From Drechmeria coniospora (lineage: Eukaryota > Ascomycota > Sordariomycetes > Hypocreales > Ophiocordycipitaceae): a stretch of 64,000 nucleotides of DNA. Both the position numbers and the translations under genes were made by a program. The notes under the pieces were generated by a model. The model saw only the letters and a list, made by a program, of their open reading frames with translations. It was not told the origin of the DNA and did no database searches. The stretch is from positions 3,310,027 through 3,374,026 of the forward strand of contig NC_054390.1 of assembly GCF_001625195.1 (NCBI RefSeq). The letters are read 5' to 3'. Within the stretch, counting starts at the first letter, position 1, and each line of letters opens with the position of its first letter. Below are positions 1 through 10,181 of the stretch, one piece after another.

Positions 1-382
1 TGTATTGCGTGGAAATTATAGTACATACCTAGTAGTCTGTAGCACCTTTACAGTAGACCCTTTCCTTGCTGGAACTGGAAGCGAGCCTAACTGAAGCAAC
101 GTTTTCGTACCTACAAAGTACGGAGGATTAGTGCTGTTGTTAGTTCCGTACGGAGAGAGTACTACAGTCACTTGACAAAAATGACGAGTCAGTTTTGGTA
201 GCACTACTCCTACAAGTTGAATCGACATTTTTGCCACCCCACTGTATTCGTCTGCCTCTGCTCTATTACCACCCATCCATTCCAGCAGTCAACACTGCCG
301 CCATCGTCAGGCGTCCTTTTCCTTTCATCTTGCCAGGGCTTCACGACAACGCCAACGAAATCTCTCCTCGGATGCTGCCTGC
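1..382. other. Region upstream of the PQ-loop gene, no gene seen
   Basis: No coding sequence is supported here. The stretch holds GTAC-type motifs near its left end, copy A of a dispersed ~60-bp repeat, and the presumed promoter and leader of the PQ-loop gene. Confidence 0.6.
183..242 (+). repeat. Dispersed ~60-bp repeat, copy A
   Basis: This stretch aligns with 59577-59636 (minus strand) and, interrupted by a short insert, with 56536-56608 (plus strand). Shared blocks are TTGGTAGC or its TTTGGTGGC variant, the CTACAA core, GAATCGACA and TTTTTGCCACCCC. Most differences are transitions. It lies about 140 bp before the PQ-loop start codon. Its nature is unknown. Confidence 0.6.
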
Positions 383-1481
383 ATGGACTTACCCGTGGCA
401 GCCAACATCCTCGGCATCCTCGGAGCGGTATGGCACGCTGGTCTCTCCGTCCCTGTCCGGCAGCCGTCGGTCGGCTCATTCGTTCCCTTAGGTCTGCTGG
501 TCGGTGCAGGTTCGTTGGCATCGCCACCTTTCACTTCACGACGGAGGGTGCCCTCCCTACTCGCTTGGCCGCTATCTGACTCACGGCCGCGCATGCGTAG
601 TTGATTCCGCAAATCGTCGTCAACTACCGTCGACATCATGCCGTCGGCCTCCAGCCGTCCATGATGATGCTCTGGGCCTGCGCCGGCGTCCCGCTCGGCG
701 TCTACAACATCGTCGAGGAGTTTAATATTGCGCTGCGCATCCAGCCTCAGATACTGACATTCCTGAGCCTCGCCACCTGGATGCAGTGCCGTCACTACCA
801 GAGGGTATCGATCGTCATCGCCCTCAACCCCTCCCGGCGCGCTCGGCTGACAAAGGATAGGGATGGTCCGTCGCACGCTCGCTCTTGGCCGTCGCGCCGA
901 TCGTCCTCGCCATGGGCGCCATACAGGCTTCGCTCATCATGGGTCTTCGCATCCTCAAGACGCGCGCCGTGAACTGGCCCCTGACCTTCATGGCTGTCCT
1001 GTCGGCCCTACTGCTCGCCTTGGGCGTCCTGCGGCATTACTGGGACATCTACCTCCACCGTACCGTCCGCGGCGTATCCTTTGTCTTTGTCGCCATCGAC
1101 GCTGCCGGGGATTTGTTTTCCCTCGTCAGCATCTTCTTCCAGCCGCAGCTCGATGTGCTGGGCATGGCCGTGTACGGGACCGAGCTGGTCCTGTGGCTCG
1201 GCGTCTTTGCCTGCGGCGCCTGGTATTCCCTGCTGCCTTGGCTGAGGGAGACGTGGTTTTCATGGCACCAGCACGTTCAAGATCGTCGCTCAGATGACGA
1301 TTCAGCCCAACCCGGACCAGAAGTCGAAGTAGCGCCCACGGTCATTGCCATGCACGACATGCCCTCAACAACGTCGGTATTTCGGACTGCCTCTGCCTCT
1401 GCCGAGTCTCTACGGCCCAGGATCATCACTAGGCGAGGTGTTAATGGCCAGGACGAGGCGCAAAGGTCAACGGAGGCATGA
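383..1481 (+). CDS. PQ-loop repeat membrane protein (four exons, one 18-nt microexon)
   Basis: The model is 383-427, 492-509, 601-804 and 861-1481, giving 295 residues. All junctions are GT..AG and in phase. Without the microexon, which encodes VCWSVQ, the first PQ motif is broken: residues LGA-VCWSVQ-LIPQ join to give the family's N-terminal helix and Pro24-Gln25. A second PQ (FFQPQLD) lies near residue 200, and hydrophobic segments fit about seven helices. The tail after residue ~230 is polar and probably cytosolic. Proteins of the PQ-loop clan are mostly lysosomal/vacuolar or ER transporters; the substrate here cannot be read from sequence. The ATG at 383 is the only one that yields the family N-terminus. 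Confidence 0.88.
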
Positions 1482-1881
1482 TGATGCAAGGATCGAATCG
1501 AACAGTTCGCTTGACGTCAAGGTATGTATTTCCATGTAGTGAAACGAGTGAGCGTATAGACATGTGGGCCAGCCATTGTCAAGTATCTAGCGAGGCCTGA
1601 GCCTTCCATGTACATCCATGCACACCTTTCCCACGCCGCAAGTGGATGCCCCAAACCCGCTGACTTCCACTTTGCAGAGACATGGATGCTACGAGGAGAG
1701 ATATTCGGTTGGCGTAACCGATTCTCGGTACATTGCCTCTAGCTCTGCCAAACTCTGCTCAGTCGCGAGCGTCATGCGCTGCTCGCCTGTTTGAATTACG
1801 GTCAGTCGGAGACTGTGCGGCGCGCGACTCGTGCTCGGAAAGAGGAAGATCCTACCAGTACGACAGGAACAGACCCTGTAG
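1482..1881. other. Convergent intergenic region
   Basis: The PQ-loop gene (plus) and the small Cys-rich gene (minus) point towards each other, so this stretch must hold both 3' ends. An open frame on the minus strand across 1689-1860 has no start or splice route joining it to the neighbour, so I do not call it. Confidence 0.5.
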
Positions 1882-2049
1882 TCAAACCAAATCCCGGCTG
1901 ACGACGCAGTAGGCGCATCGAATGTGGCCGCAAAAGACGCAGGCGGGCGTCGTATCGTACAGCATGGTACCGCCGGCGCAGTTGTGGCAGATCCACATGT
2001 ACTGGACCCGGCGAGCGGCCGGCTGCTGGGTACGCTGGCTGGGGCACAT
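1882..2049 (-). CDS. Small zinc-ribbon-like Cys-rich protein (55 residues)
   Basis: The intronless frame starts at ATG 2049 and ends at TGA 1882. It has three CxxC pairs, in WICHNC, CVFCGH and CAYC, the last two five residues apart, plus a conserved-looking histidine. This fits a small zinc-binding treble-clef or zinc-ribbon fold of a kind common among short fungal proteins of unknown function. Upstream in the same frame lies only leader-like sequence rich in CA and TC, which supports this start. No signal peptide or membrane segment is seen. A 3' intron that would extend the protein was considered, but no acceptable donor precedes the TGA. Confidence 0.65.
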   Translation of the reverse strand: MCPSQRTQQPAARRVQYMWICHNCAGGTMLYDTTPACVFCGHIRCAYCVVSRDLV

Positions 2050-3469
2050 GGCGAAGCCTTGGGAAGGATTGTTGGTATGGTTGATGATGACCGTCGGGGA
2101 GCTTGAAGCCTCGATGAGGGTTTGAGATAGACAGAAGAGAATATTGCTTCGATGATGATCTCTTCGAAAACGGACAATGGATGGCCTGGAGATGCGGCTC
2201 CTTTTATCGTCAAACGTCAACCGCCATCTCGGCGACGGCGCATCAAGGTTTTGCCCACGGCTATGCCCTTGAAGTGGAAGGAGGCGGCCAGGGGAGCGTG
2301 ACCGAGAGGGTGGCAACTTGAGCACTCGAAAACGCAAGAGGGAGCGACGGAGGGAGCCAGAGCGAGCCAGAGCCATCTCCGGAGCGCGACTGACGGCAGG
2401 CCAATCGAGCTTGGGGCGTCGAAAGGGGGCCGCTTGTTCGGTAAGAACTGCGCACATAAACAGGGGCCCATCTCACCCGAGAAGAGGACGAGGAAGACAA
2501 AAATGCATCTTTGGGGTCACCTGGAGCGCACAACGAGGCAACGGCTGCTTTCCGGCCATCAGTGATGAGCCTAAAACGGGAGCGGGTTTCTCGCCTCGTG
2601 TGTTTCCCAGGTCGGGAACACCGCATGGCGGGGTGATGCTTCTGCTGCTTCTCTTGCCAGCCGCTTCACTTTTCAATCCCATGGTCGGCCATCGCTTCGC
2701 CACAGCCAGCTGCGGCCGGCCGAGCGATGGGGGAACCGCCGTTCGACTCATCCTTTCCACGGCCGACCCTTTTTTTCTTCTCCAACGGGGCTGATGTTTT
2801 GGCACGGAGCCGGGCAACGGGTCACTGTAGCGCACGTGGCCGGAAGGTTAGATGAGACGAATAGGCTGACAGGCCTGCTTGTGATGCGATGGACGAGATT
2901 GGGCACGGAGGGGGGCGGTTCGGGGTCCGGCTTGACGACCACGAGGTTTCGACGCCCTAGCCGTCCGAACGGTCGGGGCGAGCGAGGTGCAGAAGGGGCT
3001 GAGTGCTCGCCTTGCGAGAAAGCAAACTGGCCAGCGAAAAGCGGGGAGAGGGGGGAGGAAGGGCCTTTGTTGCCTTGCGGAGGAAGTCTTAATCGGCTTG
3101 TAACGACGGCGACTGTGCGGTGTGATTTGGAACTCTCCAGCCGCCTGTGTTTGCCCCTACTTGATCCGTGAACGGAGGCGACAATGCTTGGTCGAAGCAA
3201 TTCGTGAGACGGTGATGGCGGCCGCCGTCATTCTTCGGGCTGCCTTGGCTTCCATCTGCACGTCACGCCGAGGTTGGCTGAGGGGTTCAGGAGGAGCAAA
3301 GGGACGGCGCCGAATAGCAGCATCGGTGACCCTTTGGATACCGAGCGGGTGGCTCACCTGGTCTGCAGGCTGCAAGGCAAACATGCTGGGCGAGCGAGCA
3401 GATGATGGCGTCATGTGAAGACCCTTGCATTGCGGGAGAAGTGTTCAGTGTAGGTAGGTGTAGGGGTGA

Positions 3470-3610
3470 GGGTTGTACACTGTACTCTGTGCAGTACATG
3501 TAGTTGTAAGTACTTAAGTATGTGCGTATGCATACTGTACTGTACTTACTGTAAGTACTTACTGTGCGGTGGCAGTACATGTATTGCATGCAAGTACCTG
3601 CAGATGTACC
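3470..3610. repeat. GTAC-motif cluster
   Basis: Dense run of short units such as TACTGTA, TAAGTACTTA and TACATGTA, most built as TA followed by 2-5 bases and another TA. No coding sense on either strand. Confidence 0.7.
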
Positions 3611-3954
3611 AGGAGGTCTATCGGCGACCGGGAGGCATGAGTCCGTCCGAACTGGCCTGTCACGGTCTAGTGGCGAATAAGCGCACATACTAATACCAAT
3701 TGGATCTACGGAGTAATTACACGGAGTCAACATAAGCACGTTTGATCCGTGCTATTCTTGCACATGTGCGACAGGAATAGCTGGATTATTCCTGTTACTT
3801 CCGACGTGAGGCAGACTGTTTGTTCGGTCGAGGCCCGAGAGCCGGCGAACTGATGGCGCGTGCCTAAGCAGGATGCTGGTGCTCCTTGTTCTGGACGGTT
3901 TGTTGCATTCATGGTAATAAACGTATAAATGTAAAATTGATGTGGATTATATAT

Positions 3955-4085
3955 TATTAGTACTCCGTACGCTGTACAGTATTAATACTCCGAACACGCT
4001 ACTGTACGGTACAGTAAGTAAGTAATGCCTACTTACCTGCAACTGCTTACGTGTACTCCGTACTGTATGCGTATTAATAGTAGTT
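3955..4085. repeat. GTAC-motif cluster with several TACTCCGTA copies
   Basis: Contains TACTCCGTAC at 3961 and close variants near 3986 and 4054, with TACGGTACAG and GTAAGTAAGTAAT units between them. It sits about 250 bp before the Pfa5 start. Confidence 0.7.
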
Positions 4086-4328
4086 GTACGCAGTGGCCTG
4101 GTCCCTATAAACGGACTAGTACCGTGCGGGAACACAGTGCGTGTAGCCTCGCTGCTCGCTATTCGGACAGCCGCCTCCACCCCCTCCCCTGTCGCAGCCT
4201 CAACAGTTGACACCACTCTCTCTGCGTGGCGAATTAATTACTGCACCTTCAACTCCAACGGCCAACCCAATCCGACGACAGCCTTCTGCGGCAGCCTCAC
4301 ACGCGCTGACGTCGGTCATGATGCTGCG

Positions 4329-5696
4329 ATGGCGCGCATCACCGACAGCAACCGTGCTGCGACTCGTTGGACCATACGGATCATCCCCGTATTCATCATC
4401 GCCGTCTTTGGCCTCGCCATTTACGCCGTCGTCTACCGATTGCTCGGTATGTCCATCCCCCCCCCCCTGCTGGGCGCCTGGCCCGAGGAGGCCAATCGCT
4501 CATGGAGAGTTTCGACGATGCAGTCCAGTACCTGTACCGGGAAAAGGGTCAATCCGCCATCGTCGCCGCCCTGCTCTTCCTCTTCTTCCTCTTCTTCCTC
4601 CTGACCCTAGCGGCGTACCTGCGGACTCTCTTCACCATCCAACTCGACCCCGGGCTCGTCCCCCTACTCGACGAAGGCGAGCCAAACGAAAAGGGAAAAA
4701 GAAAAGGACAGGGAAAAGGGAGGCGTTGGAGGAGGTCTCGCGACGACGCGGAAGCCGCCTGGGTCCCACCCGATCCGAGCCTCGACAGCCCCGGCCTCGA
4801 GCAATTCTATAGCAAGGATGTCTTCGTCTGCGAGGCCGATGGCCGTCCCAAGTGGTGCTCCGACTGCGCCCAGTGGAAACCCGATCGGGCCCATCACTCG
4901 AGCGAACTCGGCCGCTGCGTCCGCAAGATGGATCACCTGTGCCCCTGGGTCGGCGGCATGGTCTCGGAGACGTGTGAGTAGCGCGCGGCGGCGACGGCGG
5001 ATCGACCAGTCGACTGACCGAGGCCCATGGTTTCCAGCCTTCAACTTCTTCAGCCAGTTCGTCTTCTACACGACCTGCCTCTGCGCCGTCAGCGTGGCCA
5101 CGGCCGCCTACTGTCTCCAGCAGCAGATCGACGACGGCCGCACGACGCCCGACGGCTGGGTCGTCGCCGTCCTCGTCATCGCCGCCTTCTTTGGACTCTT
5201 CACCTTCGCCATGGTCCTCACCTCGGCCCGATACGTCGTCACCAACATGACCAACATTGACGTTCTCCGCCGACGCCACACCTTGCACCTCGCCCTGCGC
5301 ATCCCTCGAGATACACCCCTGACCGACGCGTATGCCACCATCGTCTACCCGCTGCAGCCGACGCCGCAGGCCGCCGACGGCGCCGCCACGGATGGGCTAG
5401 AGCCGTCGTCGAGAGACCGGCAGGCCACCCGCCTGTTCGCCATCGTACCGGCCGAACCGAGAGAGAATCCGTGGGACCTGGGATTCTGGCGCAACTGGAA
5501 ATCCGTCATGGGCAGCAACGTCCTCGAGTGGCTGCTGCCCATGAAGCACTCCCCCTGCTGCGACCACGATGGGATGGAGAGCGACTACGAGCTCGGCCGC
5601 CTGCTTCCAGCCCTGAGGGCGCGATACGCCGTCCCCGATCTTCCTGCTGACGGGCCGCGACCGAGCGAGACGGCGGAGCCCGGATCGGGGCAATAG
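4329..5696 (+). CDS. pfa5: DHHC-family palmitoyltransferase, Pfa5 type (408 residues)
   Basis: Exons are 4329-4446, 4524-4973 and 5038-5696; donors are GTATGT and GTGAGT, and phases match. Two N-terminal helices (about 15-37 and 51-72) precede a cysteine-rich domain (about 142-187), followed by two more helices (about 192-213 and 228-250) and a hydrophilic tail. This is the four-helix layout of protein S-acyltransferases, which palmitoylate proteins on internal membranes. The core reads DHLCPWVGG after KPDRAHH, and the CxxC pair is Cys151/Cys154. Two positions that are Cys in the general family are Ser165 and Leu168. The Leu and the altered DHHC are, as I recall, normal for fungal Pfa5, but the Ser after HH is unusual. 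The nucleophile Cys179 is present. Exon 2 carries a Lys/Arg/Gly-rich insert (about 96-111). Confidence 0.87.
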
Positions 5697-6915
5697 CAAT
5701 AAGCACCTGCCATTGGATTCGGCCGACGTCGTCCCCGCAAGCTGATGCATTGGACTCGCAGCTCCCGGCGGCGAATCATTTCTGGTTTCATGTAGCGCTG
5801 AGCATCTTTCATGCCACTTTGTTCCCAGAATATTCATTCCTTGTTCCTTTTCACCATGGCCTGTCCCCTTTTGTTTTGTTCGCAACATGCATGCGCCGTT
5901 ACGGCAGCCGTAGGCTCCCCTCGAGGAACCATCATTCTTTTCTCGCGCCACCCGGTCCATGACCTGCTAGCCAGGCGCAGTCAATGATTTCCCCTCGTAA
6001 TCGCTGCCTGTTGATCTCGAGTTCAAAGTTCACCGTTGTCGCCCCACGCGATTTGCGTGAAAGAAACAATGAATGCCACGTAATCGCACCATCGCTGCCT
6101 ATTGATCTTGAGTTCAAAGTTCGCTACTGATTCCGACTTCAAAGTTCACTGTTGCCGTCCCACGCAATTGCGTGAAAGAAACCGTAAATACCACGTAGTC
6201 GGATTGGCCGATGCCTGTTGCTCTCGAGTCCAAAGTTCATTGTCGCCGTCTCGCGCGATTGTGCCAAAGAAGCGGTGGATCCGTCCGGACCTTGGCAGCA
6301 ATCCTAAAGTGACGACCCTTGACGGATGAACGAGTCTGCGTCGTATGTCGTATGTCGTATGGACTGCGCCGAGTATCCTCGCGCCTCGCCAGTGTCCATC
6401 GGGGTATCGCGATGCAGGACATGGATCATGTTGGGGGCAGTGAAGAGGGATGAAGAAGGAACGAGGGAAGAGAAGAGAGAGAGCGAGTGAGGGAATGAAA
6501 GCATCGGTCGGGACGCGAGAAGTCGAATCATGGCCGTTGGATGGTTAGGTTGCCGTGATTCAGGTGCCTTGTGCCTGCTGTTGTCGACCTGCGTCACCGC
6601 AGGCAGTAGTAGCAGACTTGCAGTGAATCTGGCAGGATGCAGGCGCCGTGCGCCGAACAAGACGCGAACTCTCCCTTTCCATCGCATTTCTTCCTTGAGC
6701 CATTGAGAAAGGCCGGGAGCTTCCTCGTGCAGCAGACGTCATTTGCTCGTATACATTAAGGCTCGCATGCTGCGTGCTGCGCGACGTGACAGACGAGAAC
6801 GGCAATACAATCTCGGCTCCCTTCGTCCGCTCTCCATACGCTTCGTGCAGAGAGAAGGCCAAGTACTTGTACAGCACAGCGCAGGGTCGGAAGCAAGACT
6901 CGACTCCAACTGCAA
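5697..6915. other. Intergenic region with a degenerate ~90-bp repeat
   Basis: Apart from the imperfect repeat at 6001-6278, I see no gene. The 6300-6900 part has GA-rich tracts (6440-6500) and is presumably leader and promoter of the gene at 6916. Confidence 0.55.
6001..6278. repeat. Three diverged copies of a ~90-bp tandem repeat
   Basis: Copies begin near 6001, 6092 and 6209. Each holds GCCTRTTG..TCTTGAG or TCTCGAG, then TTCAAAGTTCA, then a palindrome-like CACGCAATTGCGTG (perfect at 6160-6173, imperfect at 6045-6059), then AAAGAAA and CCACGTA. Copy 2 has an internal duplication of the TTCAAAGTTC part. Differences are mostly transitions. Confidence 0.75.
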
Positions 6916-7575
6916 ATGCCTTCACCACCCATCACTCTGGTGCTCCGAGGTGCCGGTGATGACGACTGCCAACTGTGGTGGGACTTTTGGGAGGATTACT
7001 GCCGTGCCGAGGTCCACGACGGGTCCATTGCCGACCTTTTCACGGACATCCACCCTTGGCGCGCATTGCCGACGACCGGGGGCCAGACCACGGGGGCCGA
7101 CGGCTGCTTGGCAACGGGCTCCTTGACGGCCGAGGAGGACTCGCTCGACGAGTTCAACGCGCGCTTCCACGCGGCCCAGCAGCGCTTCTGGTTTGCCAAG
7201 CTAAATCTTGTATATCACGTGGCTCATGTGCGACATGACGCAGGCGACGAGGACATTGACGTGCGGCTCCGGCTTGGCGGCAATTTGGACGAGTTTTGCG
7301 CGGCGCTCGACGACGTCGTCAGCTACCCGGGCGGCTTCGAGCGCGCGACCGACGAAATCCCCGAGTCGGTGATGCAGCAGTGGCTCGAGGACACCTGCGG
7401 CGCAACCAGCACCGGCTTCGAAGGCTGGCGAGCGGATGACGAGCAGCAGACTTGGATGTGGTTGCGCAGCTTGCCCTTTCGCTCGAAGCAGGACCGGGAG
7501 GGGCCGCGGGAATCGGACGAGACGACGACGACGCGCGCCGAGGAGGAACAGCAGGACAAGTACGGAGTACAGTAG
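6916..7575 (+). CDS. Hypothetical acidic protein (219 residues)
   Basis: A single open frame with a C-rich third position from about 6990 on supports real coding. The protein is rich in Asp, Glu and Trp, with no signal peptide or membrane helix, and ends in a charged, probably disordered tail (SDETTTTRAEEEQQ). I do not recognise the family. The stretch 7200-7246 is less GC-rich and ends in ATGACGCAG, so an intron or a slightly different model is possible, although the frame stays open across it. The start is the first ATG of the frame; an upstream exon cannot be excluded. Confidence 0.55.
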   Translation: MPSPPITLVLRGAGDDDCQLWWDFWEDYCRAEVHDGSIADLFTDIHPWRALPTTGGQTTGADGCLATGSLTAEEDSLDEFNARFHAAQQRFWFAKLNLVYHVAHVRHDAGDEDIDVRLRLGGNLDEFCAALDDVVSYPGGFERATDEIPESVMQQWLEDTCGATSTGFEGWRADDEQQTWMWLRSLPFRSKQDREGPRESDETTTTRAEEEQQDKYGVQ

Positions 7576-7744
7576 AACCCCCCTTTTTTGTTTAGTTGTA
7601 CATGGATTTGGGCATTGGTACGGAGTTCAGTAGTAGAGAATCGAAGTCGAAGTTTTTTTTTTCGCTCTTGTCTCGTCGGTTGTCGTTGGAAACGTGGCGC
7701 ACGGCACGAGAAGCCGGCTTCAATTCTCGGCAATTCATACGACG

Positions 7745-8060
7745 GGGCTCGAAAGTATACTTCAGTACTTGTACATGTAAGTACATGTACAAGTACAACA
7801 AGTACAAGTACTGTAAGTAAGTTAGTACTTACTTAAGTAGGTACGGAGTAGTGGTGAACAAGTATCTGCATATGGAGTACAGGTAGGTAGGTATATGCAC
7901 TGTACGGTTTACCTGTACATGTACGCTTTACGAGTACTTGTACTTACTTTCGGTGTACATGTACTGGTATGGAGCAAGTACTGCATACTTACTGCACTTG
8001 CAATCCCAAGTACTGCATCCTTGATTCCTTGTACACCTGCCTGCATGCATACTGTACTTA
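7745..8060. repeat. GTAC-motif cluster
   Basis: Runs of GTACTTGTACATGTAAG type, with TACGGAGTA at 7842-7850 and nested inverted repeats (for example AAGTACATGTACAAGTAC around 7780). Confidence 0.75.
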
Positions 8061-8434
8061 AGTATGAGTAGCATCCAGGCATTCCTCGAACACCATGTGT
8101 GCCAGCACGGCAAGTGCTCGAAATGCTTTACATATTCCCCGTAGCATTCCGTGCCTGCTGGTGGCATTATGAAGTACAGGACACTTTACTGGCACAGAGT
8201 ACTGAGTCGGGGTATGAGCAATTCGAGTTGGTGTGCTCAGCCGAGTACCCATGCGTGCCGCTGCTTGCGTACACTCTGGCATGCAGCTCATAGCTCAGTA
8301 CGCACAAGCACACCATCGATGCACACCAAACCGCATGTGCAGTTCTCTAGAAAATATGGCATTTGCTGATGGCACGTTGCTCAGTGCACAACTCGTGCTC
8401 GTAGCCGCGCTCTAACGTGTTACTGCGCCTACTT

Positions 8435-8655
8435 GTACTTGTAAGGGTGCTGGATAGGTCTGCATATACGGAGTACAGTACGGAGTACATGTACTTGTGT
8501 ATCGTACTGTAGGTGTAGAGGTAGTTACGTGTTGGGTGCATGCAAGTACGAGCAAGTACATGTATAGTGAGTGTACTTGCTTGCATGTACGTGGTATGTA
8601 CTGTAAGCAAGTAGTTGTACCTGTACAAGTATACCTGTACAAGTACAAGTAAATA
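8435..8655. repeat. GTAC-motif cluster
   Basis: Includes adjacent TACGGAGTACAGTACGGAGTAC near 8464-8488 and several TACTTGTA and TACCTGTA units. Confidence 0.75.
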
Positions 8656-9029
8656 TTCGAGTAACCAATAGCGGTCCGTTTGTACCGTAGGCAGGTGCGA
8701 GCGGCTGTTCCCGTTTCCTCACCACTTGTCATGATGGCCTGCATCGCACCTGCATCGTTGTGAGGACGACGACACCTTCCCACCAGCCATCGAACGAGCG
8801 AACGATGGGGCCGCATCGGCAGGTCCGAGCGCAAAAACCACGAGGCAGCCACGACTCAGCATCATCGTTCCAGAACATCTGCACTCTCCTGCGGCATCCT
8901 GGGCTCCCCCAAGGAAGGTACCTCTGAGCGGACCAATGGAAAGCTCGAGCGGGACGAGGGAATTTCCTGGCGGGGTCTTCCGAGTTTCCGCCGGCCCGGT
9001 GGAGAAATGGGGACTAGCTTCGGAATATA

Positions 9030-10020
9030 CTTGTAGAAGCTACTTAGTTGTACTCCGTACTTAGTAATTAAGTACTTACTGGACTTGAGTCTTCTTCACT
9101 GACGGTCTGGCAGATGTCACGGCCGTCGGTACTCGGAACACACCCACACATCTCCGTGCGATGGAAAATGTCTTCCCGAGAAGGATTTCTACAAGTACCT
9201 GCATGCTTGTATGCTCGGCTTTGTCGACTATTCGGTGTAGGTGTACTTACTTGTTGACAAGCATGTGCACTTCTACTTACACCTACACGGGTGGCATGGG
9301 CATTTAGATACAATCACCGATGGGTGCAGCAGCACCGTCACGTACCGGCGGCATGTTTATATGCCCATGCAGTGCTCCGTAAGTGCAGCATACTTACAAC
9401 TACTTGCACTTACAACAAAGTACATGCGCATTTACCTCTGCTTTTATTACTACCAAGTACTTGTAATTACTTGCTTAGTTGTAAGCATGCATGTATTTAC
9501 GACTACAGTACAGTACTCCGTACTTACAGTGTAAGTAAAGGTGTACTTGCATGTAAGTACTCCGTACAGAACAAGTACATGTTCTTGTACCAAGTACATG
9601 TGGTTGTAAGTGTCGGCGTACATCGATATTCAATTACGTACGTTATATCCCATGTGCTCGGACTCGTACAAGTACTTACATGTACACCGTCACATCGGGT
9701 CCATGTACTGAGTACAGCTACACGTTTTGTGCACCTTCGACAGAGTACACTTACAGTATAGGTACTTACACATAACCCACTTCCATCAAAGGTACCTGCA
9801 TGTACTTCGTACTTCGTACTCGTACAGGAATAATCGGCGTTCTTGAGAGTATTACAACTACATGTACTCCGTACAGCACTTCCCATATAGAAGCAAGTAC
9901 TTACAGATACTCCGTACATCGTGTACACCTGCATGTACCAGTACACTTACTTGCATGCAAGTAAGTAAGTAGTTGTACACGCACAGTACTGTATGCATGT
10001 GTACTGTACTTACTTGCGTA
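9030..10020. repeat. Longest GTAC-motif cluster (~1 kb)
   Basis: Nearly continuous TA-(2 to 5 bases)-TA units, with TACTCCGTAC near 9053, 9509, 9561, 9866 and 9911. Ends where the receptor gene's leader begins. Confidence 0.75.
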
Positions 10021-10143
10021 CTCTCGTCTCCTCACCCTCGCCCTTGCCGATGTCCTCCTTGGCAGATTCTTCTCCCAGATTTCCGCTCGTCTCATGCCGC
10101 CACCTCCTCCGTGCCCTCCTCTTCTTCCCTCCCAGCCGTCGAC

Positions 10144-10179
10144 ATGTCCAAGCCGGACGGAAGCAGCTCGTCGTCCTGA
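10144..10179 (+). promoter_or_regulatory. Candidate upstream ORF (11 codons) of the receptor gene
   Basis: ATG 10144 has a G at -3 and runs MSKPDGSSSSS to TGA at 10177-10179, leaving only two bases before the main ATG at 10182, in another frame. A serine-rich peptide ending so close to the start could lower or gate translation by re-initiation. This assumes that transcription begins upstream of 10144, which is not shown. Confidence 0.4.
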
Positions 10180-10181
10180 CA

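Larger units (their letters stand above)
2050..4328. other. 2.3-kb intergenic region with GTAC-motif clusters
   Basis: The first ~150 bp is the leader and promoter of the minus-strand Cys-rich gene. The 2200-3450 part is GC-rich with open frames on several strands but no recognisable protein or codon pattern. From 3470 on there are GTAC-rich motif clusters, ending at the promoter and leader of the Pfa5 gene. Confidence 0.55.
7576..10181. other. 2.6-kb repeat-rich intergenic region
   Basis: It is dominated by three GTAC-motif clusters separated by unremarkable sequence (8060-8430 and 8660-9030). Many open frames exist only because the motifs lack stops. The last ~150 bp is the CT-rich leader of the receptor gene. 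Confidence 0.6.

Noticed and set aside
7200..7246. Possible short intron within the orphan gene at 6916
   Set aside because: The only donor (GTATATC at 7209) would give an intron under 40 bp, shorter than others here, and the frame stays open through it.
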